54,857 nt of DNA from an uncultured Christensenella sp. (GTDB lineage: Bacteria; Bacillota; Clostridia; Christensenellales; Borkfalkiaceae), in contig CAJTLT010000001.1 of NCBI GenBank assembly GCA_910577375.1, forward strand, positions 1 to 54,857. Reading direction: 5' to 3'. Position numbers and translations under genes: made by a program. A model generated the notes under the pieces. That model was given only the letters and a program-made list of their open reading frames with translations. It did not search any database and was not told where the DNA came from. Positions 8,721 through 14,499 of this stretch are shown here, one piece after another (the first letter of the stretch is position 1; each line of letters opens with the position of its first letter).

Positions 8721-9164
8721 ATGCGTATTTATATATTTATAATCTGCCTTTTTTGCGGCGTGGTCAGCGGCGTTTTATACGACATCCTCTATATCGCCCG
8801 CTCGTGTCTTTGCGGCGTGGATAGGCACAACTACACCGTAAAAGATAAAATTTTCATAATCGCCGCGGATTTGCTTTACTGTCTTGCGTTTGCCGCGGGT
8901 TTCGTTTTCGTTTCCGTGATGTTCGATTTTGAAACTCTCCGCTTTTATATGCTTGCGGGCTGTGTTTTGGGCGCGCTCCTTTATTTGAAAAGTTTCCACA
9001 TAATCGTTGCATTTTCGGTAAAAAAAGCGTATAATAAGTTCACAGTATACAAGGAGAAAAGAAGTGGACGTTCAAAAGAAAAACCGCATAGCCGCCGCGC
9101 TCACGGTAAACGTAATACTGCTAATCGTAATTCTCGCCGCCGTAATCATCTATCAGCTGGTTGA
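8721..9164 (+). CDS. yabQ: Sporulation membrane protein YabQ
   Basis: A 147-residue membrane protein with three to four hydrophobic segments (about 2-24, 45-68, 75-95, the last running towards 103) and a strongly basic tail after about residue 108. YabQ localises to forespore membranes in Bacillus. The family signature near FCGVVSGVLYDILYIAR supports the call. The last 101 nt overlap the divIC frame, so the basic tail is encoded on top of another gene; it may be dispensable. Confidence 0.75.
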   Translation: MRIYIFIICLFCGVVSGVLYDILYIARSCLCGVDRHNYTVKDKIFIIAADLLYCLAFAAGFVFVSVMFDFETLRFYMLAGCVLGALLYLKSFHIIVAFSVKKAYNKFTVYKEKRSGRSKEKPHSRRAHGKRNTANRNSRRRNHLSAG

Positions 9165-9333
9165 AATCGTCGGCGGTCTGGGCGCCGTTAAAAAAATCGA
9201 AGAAGAAAAAGCCTATTACGAACAGCTTCTTGAAAACGCTCAAAAAGACAAGGATTTCCTTCAATCCGAGCAATACGAACAATATCTTCTCGATTTGGCT
9301 TTCAAACTCGGATATTACTTCCCTAACGACTGA
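9064..9333 (+). CDS. divIC: Septum formation initiator, DivIC/FtsB-like
   Basis: An 89-residue bitopic protein: one TM helix (about 12-35), then a coiled coil rich in K/E (about 40-70) and a short conserved end (LLDLAFKLGYYFPND). It would join FtsL and DivIB in the divisome. Starts with GTG at 9064, preceded by AAGGAG 7 nt upstream. Its place after yabP-yabQ matches Bacillus. Ends 1 nt before the next start. Confidence 0.82.
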   Translation: MDVQKKNRIAAALTVNVILLIVILAAVIIYQLVEIVGGLGAVKKIEEEKAYYEQLLENAQKDKDFLQSEQYEQYLLDLAFKLGYYFPND

Positions 9334-9334
9334 T

Positions 9335-10201
9335 ATGAAAATCTGCGCAATAGATATAGGCTCGAATTCCGTCCGCCTCGGCATGACCGCGGGCGGAAAA
9401 ACTTTATATAAAATAAGAAAAACCACCCGCCTCGGCGAAAATCTCGCGTATTCCGGAATGCTTAAAGAAGAAGCTATCGAACGTACCGCTTTGACGGTTG
9501 CGGAATTTGCGGCAAAGGCAAAGCAAGAGGGCGCGGAAAAAATTTATCCCTTTGCAACGGCGGCAGTGCGTTCGGCTTGCAACGGACAAGCCTTTACCGC
9601 GCGGGTAAAAGAGCTGTGCGGGCTTGAAACCGAAATCATAAGCGGAGAAACGGAAGCGAAAATAGGTCTTTTGGGCGCGCTCGGATATAAAGACGGCGGT
9701 ATGATAGACCTCGGCGGCGCAAGCACGGAAGTAACCGTACAGCAAAACGGCGAAAAAATTTTTGCAAAAAGCGCGGATATCGGAACGGTGCGTTTAAACG
9801 ATTTGTGCGCCTACGATATCCGAAAGCTTGAAACAACAATAGAAGAAAAACTGCAAGATTACGGCGGGTTCACCGCACAAAATTATGATATGTACGGCGT
9901 AAGCGGCACGGCAACCACTCTCGCCGCAGTAAAACAAGGATTAACCGAATACGACCCGAATATCGTTCACGGCACGGTTCTCTCTGCGGAAGAAGTCGAA
10001 GCCTATGCAAAAACAATGCTTTCTCTCACAAAAGAACAAGTGCTTGAAAGGTTTCCCGTAACGGGCAGAACTGCGGACATAATAGGCGGGGGCGCGTTGC
10101 TTTTGGCAAGACTTATGCAAAGGCTTAAAATCCAAAAAATAACCGTTTCCGAAAGCGATAATCTGGAAGGCTTTATTATCTTGAAAGAGGGCAAACTATG
10201 A
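9335..10201 (+). CDS. Ppx/GppA-family phosphatase
   Basis: A 288-residue ASKHA-fold protein, probably an exopolyphosphatase or pppGpp phosphatase. Phosphate-1 loop AIDIGSNSVRLGM at 5-17, phosphate-2 loop MIDLGGASTEVTV near 124, adenosine-type motif GVSGTATTLAA near 189. It has only the two-domain core; the C-terminal HD/helical region of larger Ppx proteins is absent. The ATG at 9335 follows the divIC stop by 1 nt; a longer frame upstream overlaps divIC and lacks family similarity. Overlaps the next gene by ATGA. The exact substrate cannot be read from sequence. Confidence 0.85.
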   Translation: MKICAIDIGSNSVRLGMTAGGKTLYKIRKTTRLGENLAYSGMLKEEAIERTALTVAEFAAKAKQEGAEKIYPFATAAVRSACNGQAFTARVKELCGLETEIISGETEAKIGLLGALGYKDGGMIDLGGASTEVTVQQNGEKIFAKSADIGTVRLNDLCAYDIRKLETTIEEKLQDYGGFTAQNYDMYGVSGTATTLAAVKQGLTEYDPNIVHGTVLSAEEVEAYAKTMLSLTKEQVLERFPVTGRTADIIGGGALLLARLMQRLKIQKITVSESDNLEGFIILKEGKL

Positions 10202-10911
10202 AAAGGTTTACCGTCGTTATATCTGTTGTCTGCGCGCTCGTGTTCGCGGGGCTTCTCGGCTACTCTTATTGGAAGAGTTACGGACCGTGGGCGCTTGCAA
10301 TTTACGCGGCTATGGCGCTTGCGTTGCCGTTTTCAAGCTTAACGCACGAGCTCGGGCATATGCTTTTCGGCGCAATCTGCAAAATAAAAGCCGTTCCGCG
10401 TTTGAAAATTTTCGGTTCGTCAAGCTGCAAACTTATTCCTAAAACGGATAAAAGTTTAAGAGCGCGTGTATTTATTACCGCTTTGGGCGGAATTTTAATT
10501 AATTTGCTTTTTATTATGCTGGGCGTGCTTGCTATGTGGTTAAACGCCGTTCCCGATTGGCTTGCGCTGTTTTTGCCGGCGTCCGTTTATCTCTTTTTAA
10601 TGAATTTAATGCCCGTGCAGTTTGCAAACGGCAAAACGGACGGATTGATTTGCGACAATCTTTTGAATAAAACGGACGATAGCAAGGTTATGCTTGCGGT
10701 TCTTACGGTGCAGGCTCAGGTCTTGAACGGAAAGCCCATTGAAGAGGTTGACGAAAACCTTTTGTTTAACGTTCCTCAGATACAAGAAGACGACGCGGGC
10801 TTTATCGCGCTTACGGAACTCCGTTACGAATATTTTGCCGCCAAAGGGGAAGCGGAACAAGCGGAAAAATACAAATCGCGTTTTGAACAACTCAAAAAAG
10901 AATATATGTAA
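10198..10911 (+). CDS. M50-type (site-2 protease-like) membrane metalloprotease
   Basis: A 237-residue protein with about five hydrophobic segments. The zinc motif HELGH is at residues 50-54 in a predicted membrane helix. The third ligand fits the late motif NLMPVQFANGKTDG (136-149), like NxxPxxxxDG of S2P enzymes. This points to intramembrane proteolysis, or a SpoIVFB-like regulator; no PDZ or CBS domain is present and the target is unknown. A hydrophilic tail of about 65 residues follows. Translationally coupled to the phosphatase upstream. Confidence 0.75.
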   Translation: MKRFTVVISVVCALVFAGLLGYSYWKSYGPWALAIYAAMALALPFSSLTHELGHMLFGAICKIKAVPRLKIFGSSSCKLIPKTDKSLRARVFITALGGILINLLFIMLGVLAMWLNAVPDWLALFLPASVYLFLMNLMPVQFANGKTDGLICDNLLNKTDDSKVMLAVLTVQAQVLNGKPIEEVDENLLFNVPQIQEDDAGFIALTELRYEYFAAKGEAEQAEKYKSRFEQLKKEYM

Positions 10912-10917
10912 ATTTAA

Positions 10918-10956
10918 AAACGAACCGCCCGCCGAATTTTCGGCGGGCGTTCGTTT
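10918..10956. terminator. Bidirectional terminator
   Basis: A hairpin with arms at 10919-10935 and 10940-10955 and one bulged C. A-rich and T-rich flanks on both sides let it serve the M50 gene (plus) and the zinc-ribbon gene (minus). Confidence 0.85.
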
Positions 10957-11111
10957 CAGCTTATTCTGTAAAGCTTTCCGAAGCAGTGCGGGCAAACTCT
11001 GTTCCATATTTCCGCCTGCGTTTTGCAAACGTGGTTTCCGCAATTCCCGCATTCGAAAAAGTTGTCCAAAAGGTTGGTTTCGTTATCGTTTAAAAAGGTA
11101 CATTTTTCCAT
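10956..11111 (-). CDS. Small zinc-ribbon protein
   Basis: A 51-residue protein with two CxxC pairs: ECGNCGNHVCK (C21, C24) and NRVCPHCFGKLYRIS (C40, C43), plus C29. The spacing fits a rubredoxin-like or zinc-ribbon knuckle, so a small RNA/DNA- or protein-binding module is likely. Conserved-looking and followed directly by a shared terminator, which supports expression. Lies between the last plus-strand host gene and the left edge of the mobile element. Function unknown. Confidence 0.6.
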   Translation of the reverse strand: MEKCTFLNDNETNLLDNFFECGNCGNHVCKTQAEIWNRVCPHCFGKLYRIS

Positions 11112-11136
11112 AAAAAAAGCTTGTGAAATTTAATTA

Positions 11137-11152
11137 AAATAATGCCTCGAAC
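11137..11152. repeat. Left copy of 16-bp element-flanking direct repeat
   Basis: AAATAATGCCTCGAAC, identical to 24854-24869. It marks the left junction between host DNA (zinc-ribbon gene) and the element. Inside it the element begins TGAAAAGT; the inverted right end reads TGTAAAGT, an imperfect short terminal inverted repeat. Confidence 0.7.
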
Positions 11153-11370
11153 TGAAAAGTCAAGTAATTTTATAGAATTTTTTTAGATTTTCAAAAATTT
11201 TTTTGCAGTATAATAAAATACCCGTTGAAAGTGATATTTCGGCGGGTATTGTATTTTTCTAACCCTTGCAAGGGTTAGAAAAACGGGGCGGCGGGGCGTT
11301 TTGCTGTACGGCAAAATAGCCGTCTTTCGGCGGCTTGTTTCGTTTATTGAAAGCGCACTTTCAATTATTA
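11153..11370. other. Left-end non-coding region with a tandem array of hairpins
   Basis: Gene-free. After an AT-rich stretch come five consecutive inverted repeats: 11217-11250 (8-bp stem AATACCCG), 11254-11283 (perfect 30-bp palindrome), 11299-11316 (TTTTGC stem), 11318-11335 (AGCCG stem) and 11347-11364 (copy of the element palindrome). They lie downstream of the transposase gene and could act as terminators, or as secondary structures in single-stranded element DNA. Confidence 0.7.
11347..11364. repeat. Element palindrome, copy 1
   Basis: TTGAAAGCGCACTTTCAA; a variant of the 18-bp palindrome found at three other places in the element. It lies 6 bp beyond the transposase stop codon. Confidence 0.65.
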
Positions 11371-12420
11371 TTAAATTGCTTGCAAATGAGCGTTGAACAG
11401 TTCAGCACTTGTCGCATAACCGAATATTTCGCGCGGATAGTCGTTTACCCACGTTTCAACCGCTTTAATACGCTTGTCGCTTATAGTGGATAAGTCTGTG
11501 CCTTTCGGTATTAGTCGGCGTATTTCACGGTTTAACCGCTCGTTACTTCCGCGTTCGCAAGAGGTGTACGGGTGGCAGTAATAAACGCTTGTACGCTTGC
11601 CGCCGTAAATAGACTTTTCCAAACCCTCAAAGTTGCTAAACTCTACGCCGTTATCAACTGTTATACTTTTAAACAGTTTACGGAATTGCTTTCCGTAACG
11701 TTTTTCAAGTTTATTCACATAGCGCACAACCGTAGCCGCCTTATGGTCGGGCATTTTAAACACTATTTCGTAACGTGTCAATCGCTCGGTAAATGCAAGG
11801 ATAGTTTCCTTTGTGCCTTGCTTGCCAATAACACAGTCCATTTCCCAATGTCCGAACGTGTTACGGGCGGATATTTCAACGGGGCGTTGCTCAATGCTTG
11901 TTCCTTTCGGCGCACGTTTAACAGTTGACTTTTGATAATGTTTCGGTTTCAACTTCACGTCTTGCATTGTGATACGTTCAAATATGTAGCCCACACGGAT
12001 ATAGCGGTAAAGCGTTGTTTTACTGATTATGGTACGACAAGCCTTTTCACGCTTAATTCTGCCCAATGCGGCGCACGGACTTATTTTGTCGCGTATAACA
12101 CGGATTTCAATTTCCCGCACAAGTTCAAAGTCATTGCCGATTTTGAGGGGCGCACCGTGTGCCGATTGATTAAGGCGGTAATTGTATTCCGCTTTATCTG
12201 CGCTGTAAATCGTATAAATTTTATAACCTTTAAAATCGCCGTATATGTCGTACAGCTTTTTTCGCTGTTCAGTCCTGCCGCGTTTAAGTTCGTTATACAC
12301 AGTAGCAAGACACACGCCCAATTTTTCGGCTATCTGTTTTTTCGTTGCGCCTATCGCAAGCCAATCTTCAATTTTTCGCCGTTGCGTTAGCGTTAAATCT
12401 TTCGTTCCTTTCCGTTTCAT
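11371..12420 (-). CDS. IS30-family DDE transposase
   Basis: A 349-residue transposase. The N-terminal helix-turn-helix (about 8-50, LTQRRKIEDWLAIGATKKQIAEKLG) matches the IS30 DNA-binding region. The DDE catalytic triad is visible: D195 in HWEMDCVIG, D256 in SITVDNGVEF and E289 in SCERGSNERLNR, followed by the IS30 hallmark RRLIPKGTDLS. It looks intact. It has its own promoter (12445-12473), and its RBS and start context are identical over 20 bp to those of the 78-residue element gene at 16981. I see no clear pair of IS30 terminal repeats hugging this gene alone, so it probably serves the whole element for integration. Confidence 0.9.
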   Translation of the reverse strand: MKRKGTKDLTLTQRRKIEDWLAIGATKKQIAEKLGVCLATVYNELKRGRTEQRKKLYDIYGDFKGYKIYTIYSADKAEYNYRLNQSAHGAPLKIGNDFELVREIEIRVIRDKISPCAALGRIKREKACRTIISKTTLYRYIRVGYIFERITMQDVKLKPKHYQKSTVKRAPKGTSIEQRPVEISARNTFGHWEMDCVIGKQGTKETILAFTERLTRYEIVFKMPDHKAATVVRYVNKLEKRYGKQFRKLFKSITVDNGVEFSNFEGLEKSIYGGKRTSVYYCHPYTSCERGSNERLNREIRRLIPKGTDLSTISDKRIKAVETWVNDYPREIFGYATSAELFNAHLQAI

Positions 12421-12444
12421 TGTCGTTACCGTCCTTTCGTTTAT

Positions 12445-12473
12445 ATTATAGTTGTTTCCCGCTTGAATTTCAA
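12445..12473 (-). promoter_or_regulatory. Promoter of the transposase gene
   Basis: On the minus strand TTGAAA (12468-12473), 17-bp spacer, TATAAT (12445-12450). The -35 overlaps the small palindrome TTGAAATTCAA, a possible operator. Confidence 0.7.
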
Positions 12474-12511
12474 ACGGCTTTTTAACCCCTAATTTGAGAG
12501 TAAAGAGTATT

Positions 12512-12572
12512 ACGCGACACCTTGTACTATACGAGCCGCCGCGCTACGCGCGGCGGGTACAAGGTGTCGCGT
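12512..12572. repeat. Giant nested stem-loop, candidate nick/packaging site
   Basis: Perfect 16-bp arms at 12512-12527 and 12557-12572 enclose a second perfect 9-bp GC stem (12536-12544 / 12548-12556, loop TAC). The two stems stack on the right side; on the left they are separated by an 8-nt one-sided bulge, TATACGAG. The single-stranded bulge would suit an HUH nickase target. Confidence 0.75.
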
Positions 12573-12605
12573 TGCACCGACCGACAGACCGCTTTCAGCA
12601 CACAA

Positions 12606-12650
12606 AAAAGGCGGCTTTCGCGCTAAATCGCTTGCGAAATGCCGCCTTTT
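12606..12650. terminator. Terminator hairpin between rep and transposase
   Basis: Stem of about 16 bp with one bulge (AAAAGGCGGC...GCCGCCTTTT outside, TTTCGC/GCGAAA inside), T-rich on both strands. It should end the rep transcript. Confidence 0.75.
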
Positions 12651-12782
12651 ATTTTTGTTTTGCGGAAGTGAAAGCGTTTTGTCTGCGCGTAACCGTACTG
12701 TTTTCGGTTATCAGACAAACGCAAAAAACACCGTATGTAAAGCCATAGGTGTAAGACCGTCGCTATTGTGTTTTATACCGCT

Positions 12783-13745
12783 TTAAGCCGTTAAAGCTGT
12801 CTGTGGCGGGTTGCAAATCAAGTCTATAATTGACATCTGCTTATGCTTGAAGTGCATTATATCGCGTTCCCAACTTATCACGTTATCGAAAAGTATATAC
12901 TTTGTGCCGAAGTCCTGCATTTCCGTTACTATTTCGTCGTCGTTCAATTTGCGGTATATTTCTGTCGGTATTCCTCTGCTGTAAACAATGCGTTCGCCCG
13001 TCTTACCTATGTACTTTAATAAATAGTTTAGCGTTTGTCCGTGTTTCAGTTCCATTTCGTTTAATTCCTCGAAGTCGTTTCGTCCGAAAGCCTTTTGAAA
13101 AAAGTCGTTTTCGTGTGTCGTTTGCATTTTGCCTTGTGCCGTGCTGTAATCTGTCTTTTCCGTTATCGTTCCTATATGTTCGCCGTCGGGTATGTATAAT
13201 AGCCCGTGAAAGTGTAGCCGCCCCGTTTCGGGCGCACGCTCGAATACGCCCATATAACGCCACCCGCGGCGCGTATGTAAGTTTGACAAGCATTTACGCA
13301 ATTTTGCGCGAAACGTGTATTCGTCGTGCTTGCCGTCGTCGTATGTGAAAGTTACAAAGTAATTCCACCGATTAAGGTTTGCCTTACGGCGAAAGCGTTT
13401 TTTACGGGCATATAAATTGTGTTGCTTGCGTTCGATTTTGTCCGCTATGTACTTATCCAATGCGGGGTAGTTGGGAAACAGCAAGAGTATTCCCGCCTTT
13501 ATATACGCCGTCATTTCGTCGCCTTTCAAGCCGTCTTGCATAGCGGCGGTATAAAGGCTGTCAAACAGTATGTCAATTTCCGTGCGTTCTTTGTTGTGCG
13601 GTACGGGTTTTAATTGACTGCGCACACAGCGTGTTGCAATATAATGACCGCCGTCGTTGTATATCTTGTATATGGGCGGCTCGTCAAAAAAGGGGAACGG
13701 GCAACCCGACATATCGTCAATAGGCGTTAAGTTTGCATAACTCAT
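12783..13745 (-). CDS. Rolling-circle replication initiator (HUH endonuclease Rep)
   Basis: A 320-residue protein with the three HUH motifs in order: motif I YFVTFTYDD (129-137), metal-binding motif II GRLHFHGLLY with HFH at 178-180, and motif III NYLLKYIGK, giving catalytic Y241 and K244 in YxxK spacing. It should nick the double-strand origin and covalently hold the 5' end, starting rolling-circle synthesis of single-stranded element DNA. RBS GAGAGGTAAACAACAATG. A single catalytic Tyr in YxxK context fits single-tyrosine Reps rather than the two-tyrosine type. It lies beside the large hairpins at 12512-12722. Confidence 0.85.
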   Translation of the reverse strand: MSYANLTPIDDMSGCPFPFFDEPPIYKIYNDGGHYIATRCVRSQLKPVPHNKERTEIDILFDSLYTAAMQDGLKGDEMTAYIKAGILLLFPNYPALDKYIADKIERKQHNLYARKKRFRRKANLNRWNYFVTFTYDDGKHDEYTFRAKLRKCLSNLHTRRGWRYMGVFERAPETGRLHFHGLLYIPDGEHIGTITEKTDYSTAQGKMQTTHENDFFQKAFGRNDFEELNEMELKHGQTLNYLLKYIGKTGERIVYSRGIPTEIYRKLNDDEIVTEMQDFGTKYILFDNVISWERDIMHFKHKQMSIIDLICNPPQTALTA

Positions 13746-13878
13746 TGTTGTTTACCTCTCTAATCGTCGTTTACTTGCGGGCTGTAAAGCCCCTTTCGCG
13801 GCATAAACCGCCTACGGCTTTTTATTCCACGGTAGGCTTGACAGTCCGCATTTTTCGCAGTCCTTTCGCGCCGCCGAA

Positions 13879-13912
13879 AGCAACTCAAAAGGATAGCCCC
13901 TTTTGGGTTGCT
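13879..13912. promoter_or_regulatory. Hairpin in the rep leader
   Basis: 14-bp stem (AGCAACTCAAAAGG with CCTTTTGGGTTGCT, one G-T pair) and a 6-nt loop, between the putative leader peptide and rep. No strong T tract on the minus strand, so it is not a standard terminator for rep-direction transcription. Confidence 0.5.
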
Positions 13913-13931
13913 TTTCGTCTTTGCTATCGTA

Positions 13932-13970
13932 CTACGAAAAACCGCGCACTTGTATTACTGTAACCGTCAT
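13932..13970 (-). CDS. Possible 12-residue leader peptide upstream of rep
   Basis: Open frame MTVTVIQVRGFS with GAGGTAAAACAAAATG, the same RBS-to-start pattern as confident element genes. It ends about 20 nt before the 13879-13912 hairpin. It could couple ribosome movement to rep expression; a decayed gene start is the alternative. Confidence 0.35.
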   Translation of the reverse strand: MTVTVIQVRGFS

Positions 13971-14009
13971 TTTGTTTTACCTCTGCAATCTAAAAGGATA
14001 ACCCCGTTT

Positions 14010-14027
14010 TTGAAAGTGTACTTTCAA
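14010..14027. repeat. Element palindrome, copy 2
   Basis: TTGAAAGTGTACTTTCAA; 18-bp inverted repeat in the rep upstream region, identical to copy 4 (22673-22690). Confidence 0.7.
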
Positions 14028-14041
14028 AAGCCCTAAATACG

Positions 14042-14067
14042 AAAAAGGCGGCGAACAAATCGCCTTT
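14042..14067 (-). terminator. Terminator of the 98-residue membrane-protein gene
   Basis: 7-bp stem AAAGGCG/CGCCTTT (14044-14050 with 14061-14067) followed on the minus strand by a T tract. Confidence 0.65.
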
Positions 14068-14076
14068 CCTTAATCA

Positions 14077-14373
14077 TTATCTGTTTTTTGAATTTAATGT
14101 TTGAATTGTGTTATTTACCAATTCTTTGCCTTGCGTATCAAGTTTTCGGTATTCCGATATAACGTATAATTCGTTATCAGATAAATTTGTACTTGTCAGT
14201 GCAACAGTCTGTAATTCTAATTGCTGTAATCGCTTGCGGGCTTTCAAATACACAATAAGCAGAGTAATCAAAACCGCAACCAAAACCACAATAATGATAG
14301 CCAAGACAACTATAATAGTTGTGGTAGTATTTACATATTGCCTTTCAAGTTCAGTATCGGGGAAAAAGTCCAT
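14077..14373 (-). CDS. 98-residue single-TM protein, candidate major coat protein
   Basis: Start chosen at 14373 (MDFFPD) because GAGGTG lies 7 nt upstream; the longer frame runs into the leader hairpin. Short acidic N-terminus (DFFPDTELE), one long helix of about 26 hydrophobic residues (about 20-45), then a basic patch KARKR and a hydrophilic tail. This is the N-out/C-in charge pattern of filamentous-phage major coat proteins, but the 50-residue tail is longer than usual and there is no separate signal peptide. It has a single-gene transcription unit with a perfect consensus promoter (14460-14488) and its own terminator, which implies very high expression. A membrane regulator or holin-like protein is the alternative. 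Confidence 0.5.
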   Translation of the reverse strand: MDFFPDTELERQYVNTTTTIIVVLAIIIVVLVAVLITLLIVYLKARKRLQQLELQTVALTSTNLSDNELYVISEYRKLDTQGKELVNNTIQTLNSKNR

Positions 14374-14393
14374 ATTAAACACCTCACAATAAA

Positions 14394-14432
14394 AAATGCG
14401 TTCCCGAAAGGAAACGCACCAAAAACGCATTT
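14394..14432 (-). promoter_or_regulatory. Terminator-like leader with mutually exclusive hairpins
   Basis: In the leader of the 98-residue gene, AAATGCGTT pairs with AACGCATTT (14394-14402 / 14424-14432), but 14398-14404 can instead pair with 14410-14417 as a GC-rich short hairpin followed by T6 on the minus strand. Either is terminator-like; together they look like an attenuator, or the terminator of the upstream ATPase operon. Confidence 0.5.
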
Positions 14433-14459
14433 CCTTTCTTTTTTGTATGGCTATTAAGA

Positions 14460-14488
14460 ATTATACAACACATAATTTATATTGTCAA
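14460..14488 (-). promoter_or_regulatory. Perfect sigma-A consensus promoter
   Basis: Minus strand TTGACA (14483-14488), exactly 17 bp, TATAAT (14460-14465). It drives the 98-residue membrane protein; predicted transcription start near 14452. It starts directly after the stop of the Zot-like gene. Confidence 0.88.
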
Positions 14489-14499
14489 GATTAATTAAA

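Larger units (their letters stand above)
12421..12782. other. Intergenic region with large cruciforms, candidate phage origin/packaging region
   Basis: About 360 gene-free bp between rep and the transposase. In order: the transposase promoter; a giant stem-loop at 12512-12572; a 16-bp-stem terminator hairpin at 12606-12650; and a nested hairpin at 12674-12722 (outer arms GCGTTTTGTCTG / CAGACAAACGC, inner arms TAACCG / CGGTTA). In filamentous phages such hairpins next to the Rep gene hold the replication origins and packaging signal; here that role is inferred. Confidence 0.65.
13746..14076. other. Leader region of rep
   Basis: A 330-bp gap upstream of rep. It contains, in transcription order: terminator of the 98-residue gene, palindrome copy 2 (14010-14027), a 12-codon open frame with a perfect element-style RBS (13932-13970), a 14-bp stem hairpin (13879-13912), a weaker GCCTAC/GTAGGC hairpin near 13815-13845, then the rep RBS. 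The sequence AAAAGGATARCCCC occurs twice (13887-13900 and 13993-14005). Attenuation of rep is a reasonable inference. Confidence 0.55.

Noticed and set aside
11932..12390. Plus-strand frame over the transposase
   Set aside because: Antisense to a complete DDE transposase; no RBS.
12501..12722. CRISPR array
   Set aside because: Repeats are inverted hairpins, not spaced direct repeats, and no cas genes occur.
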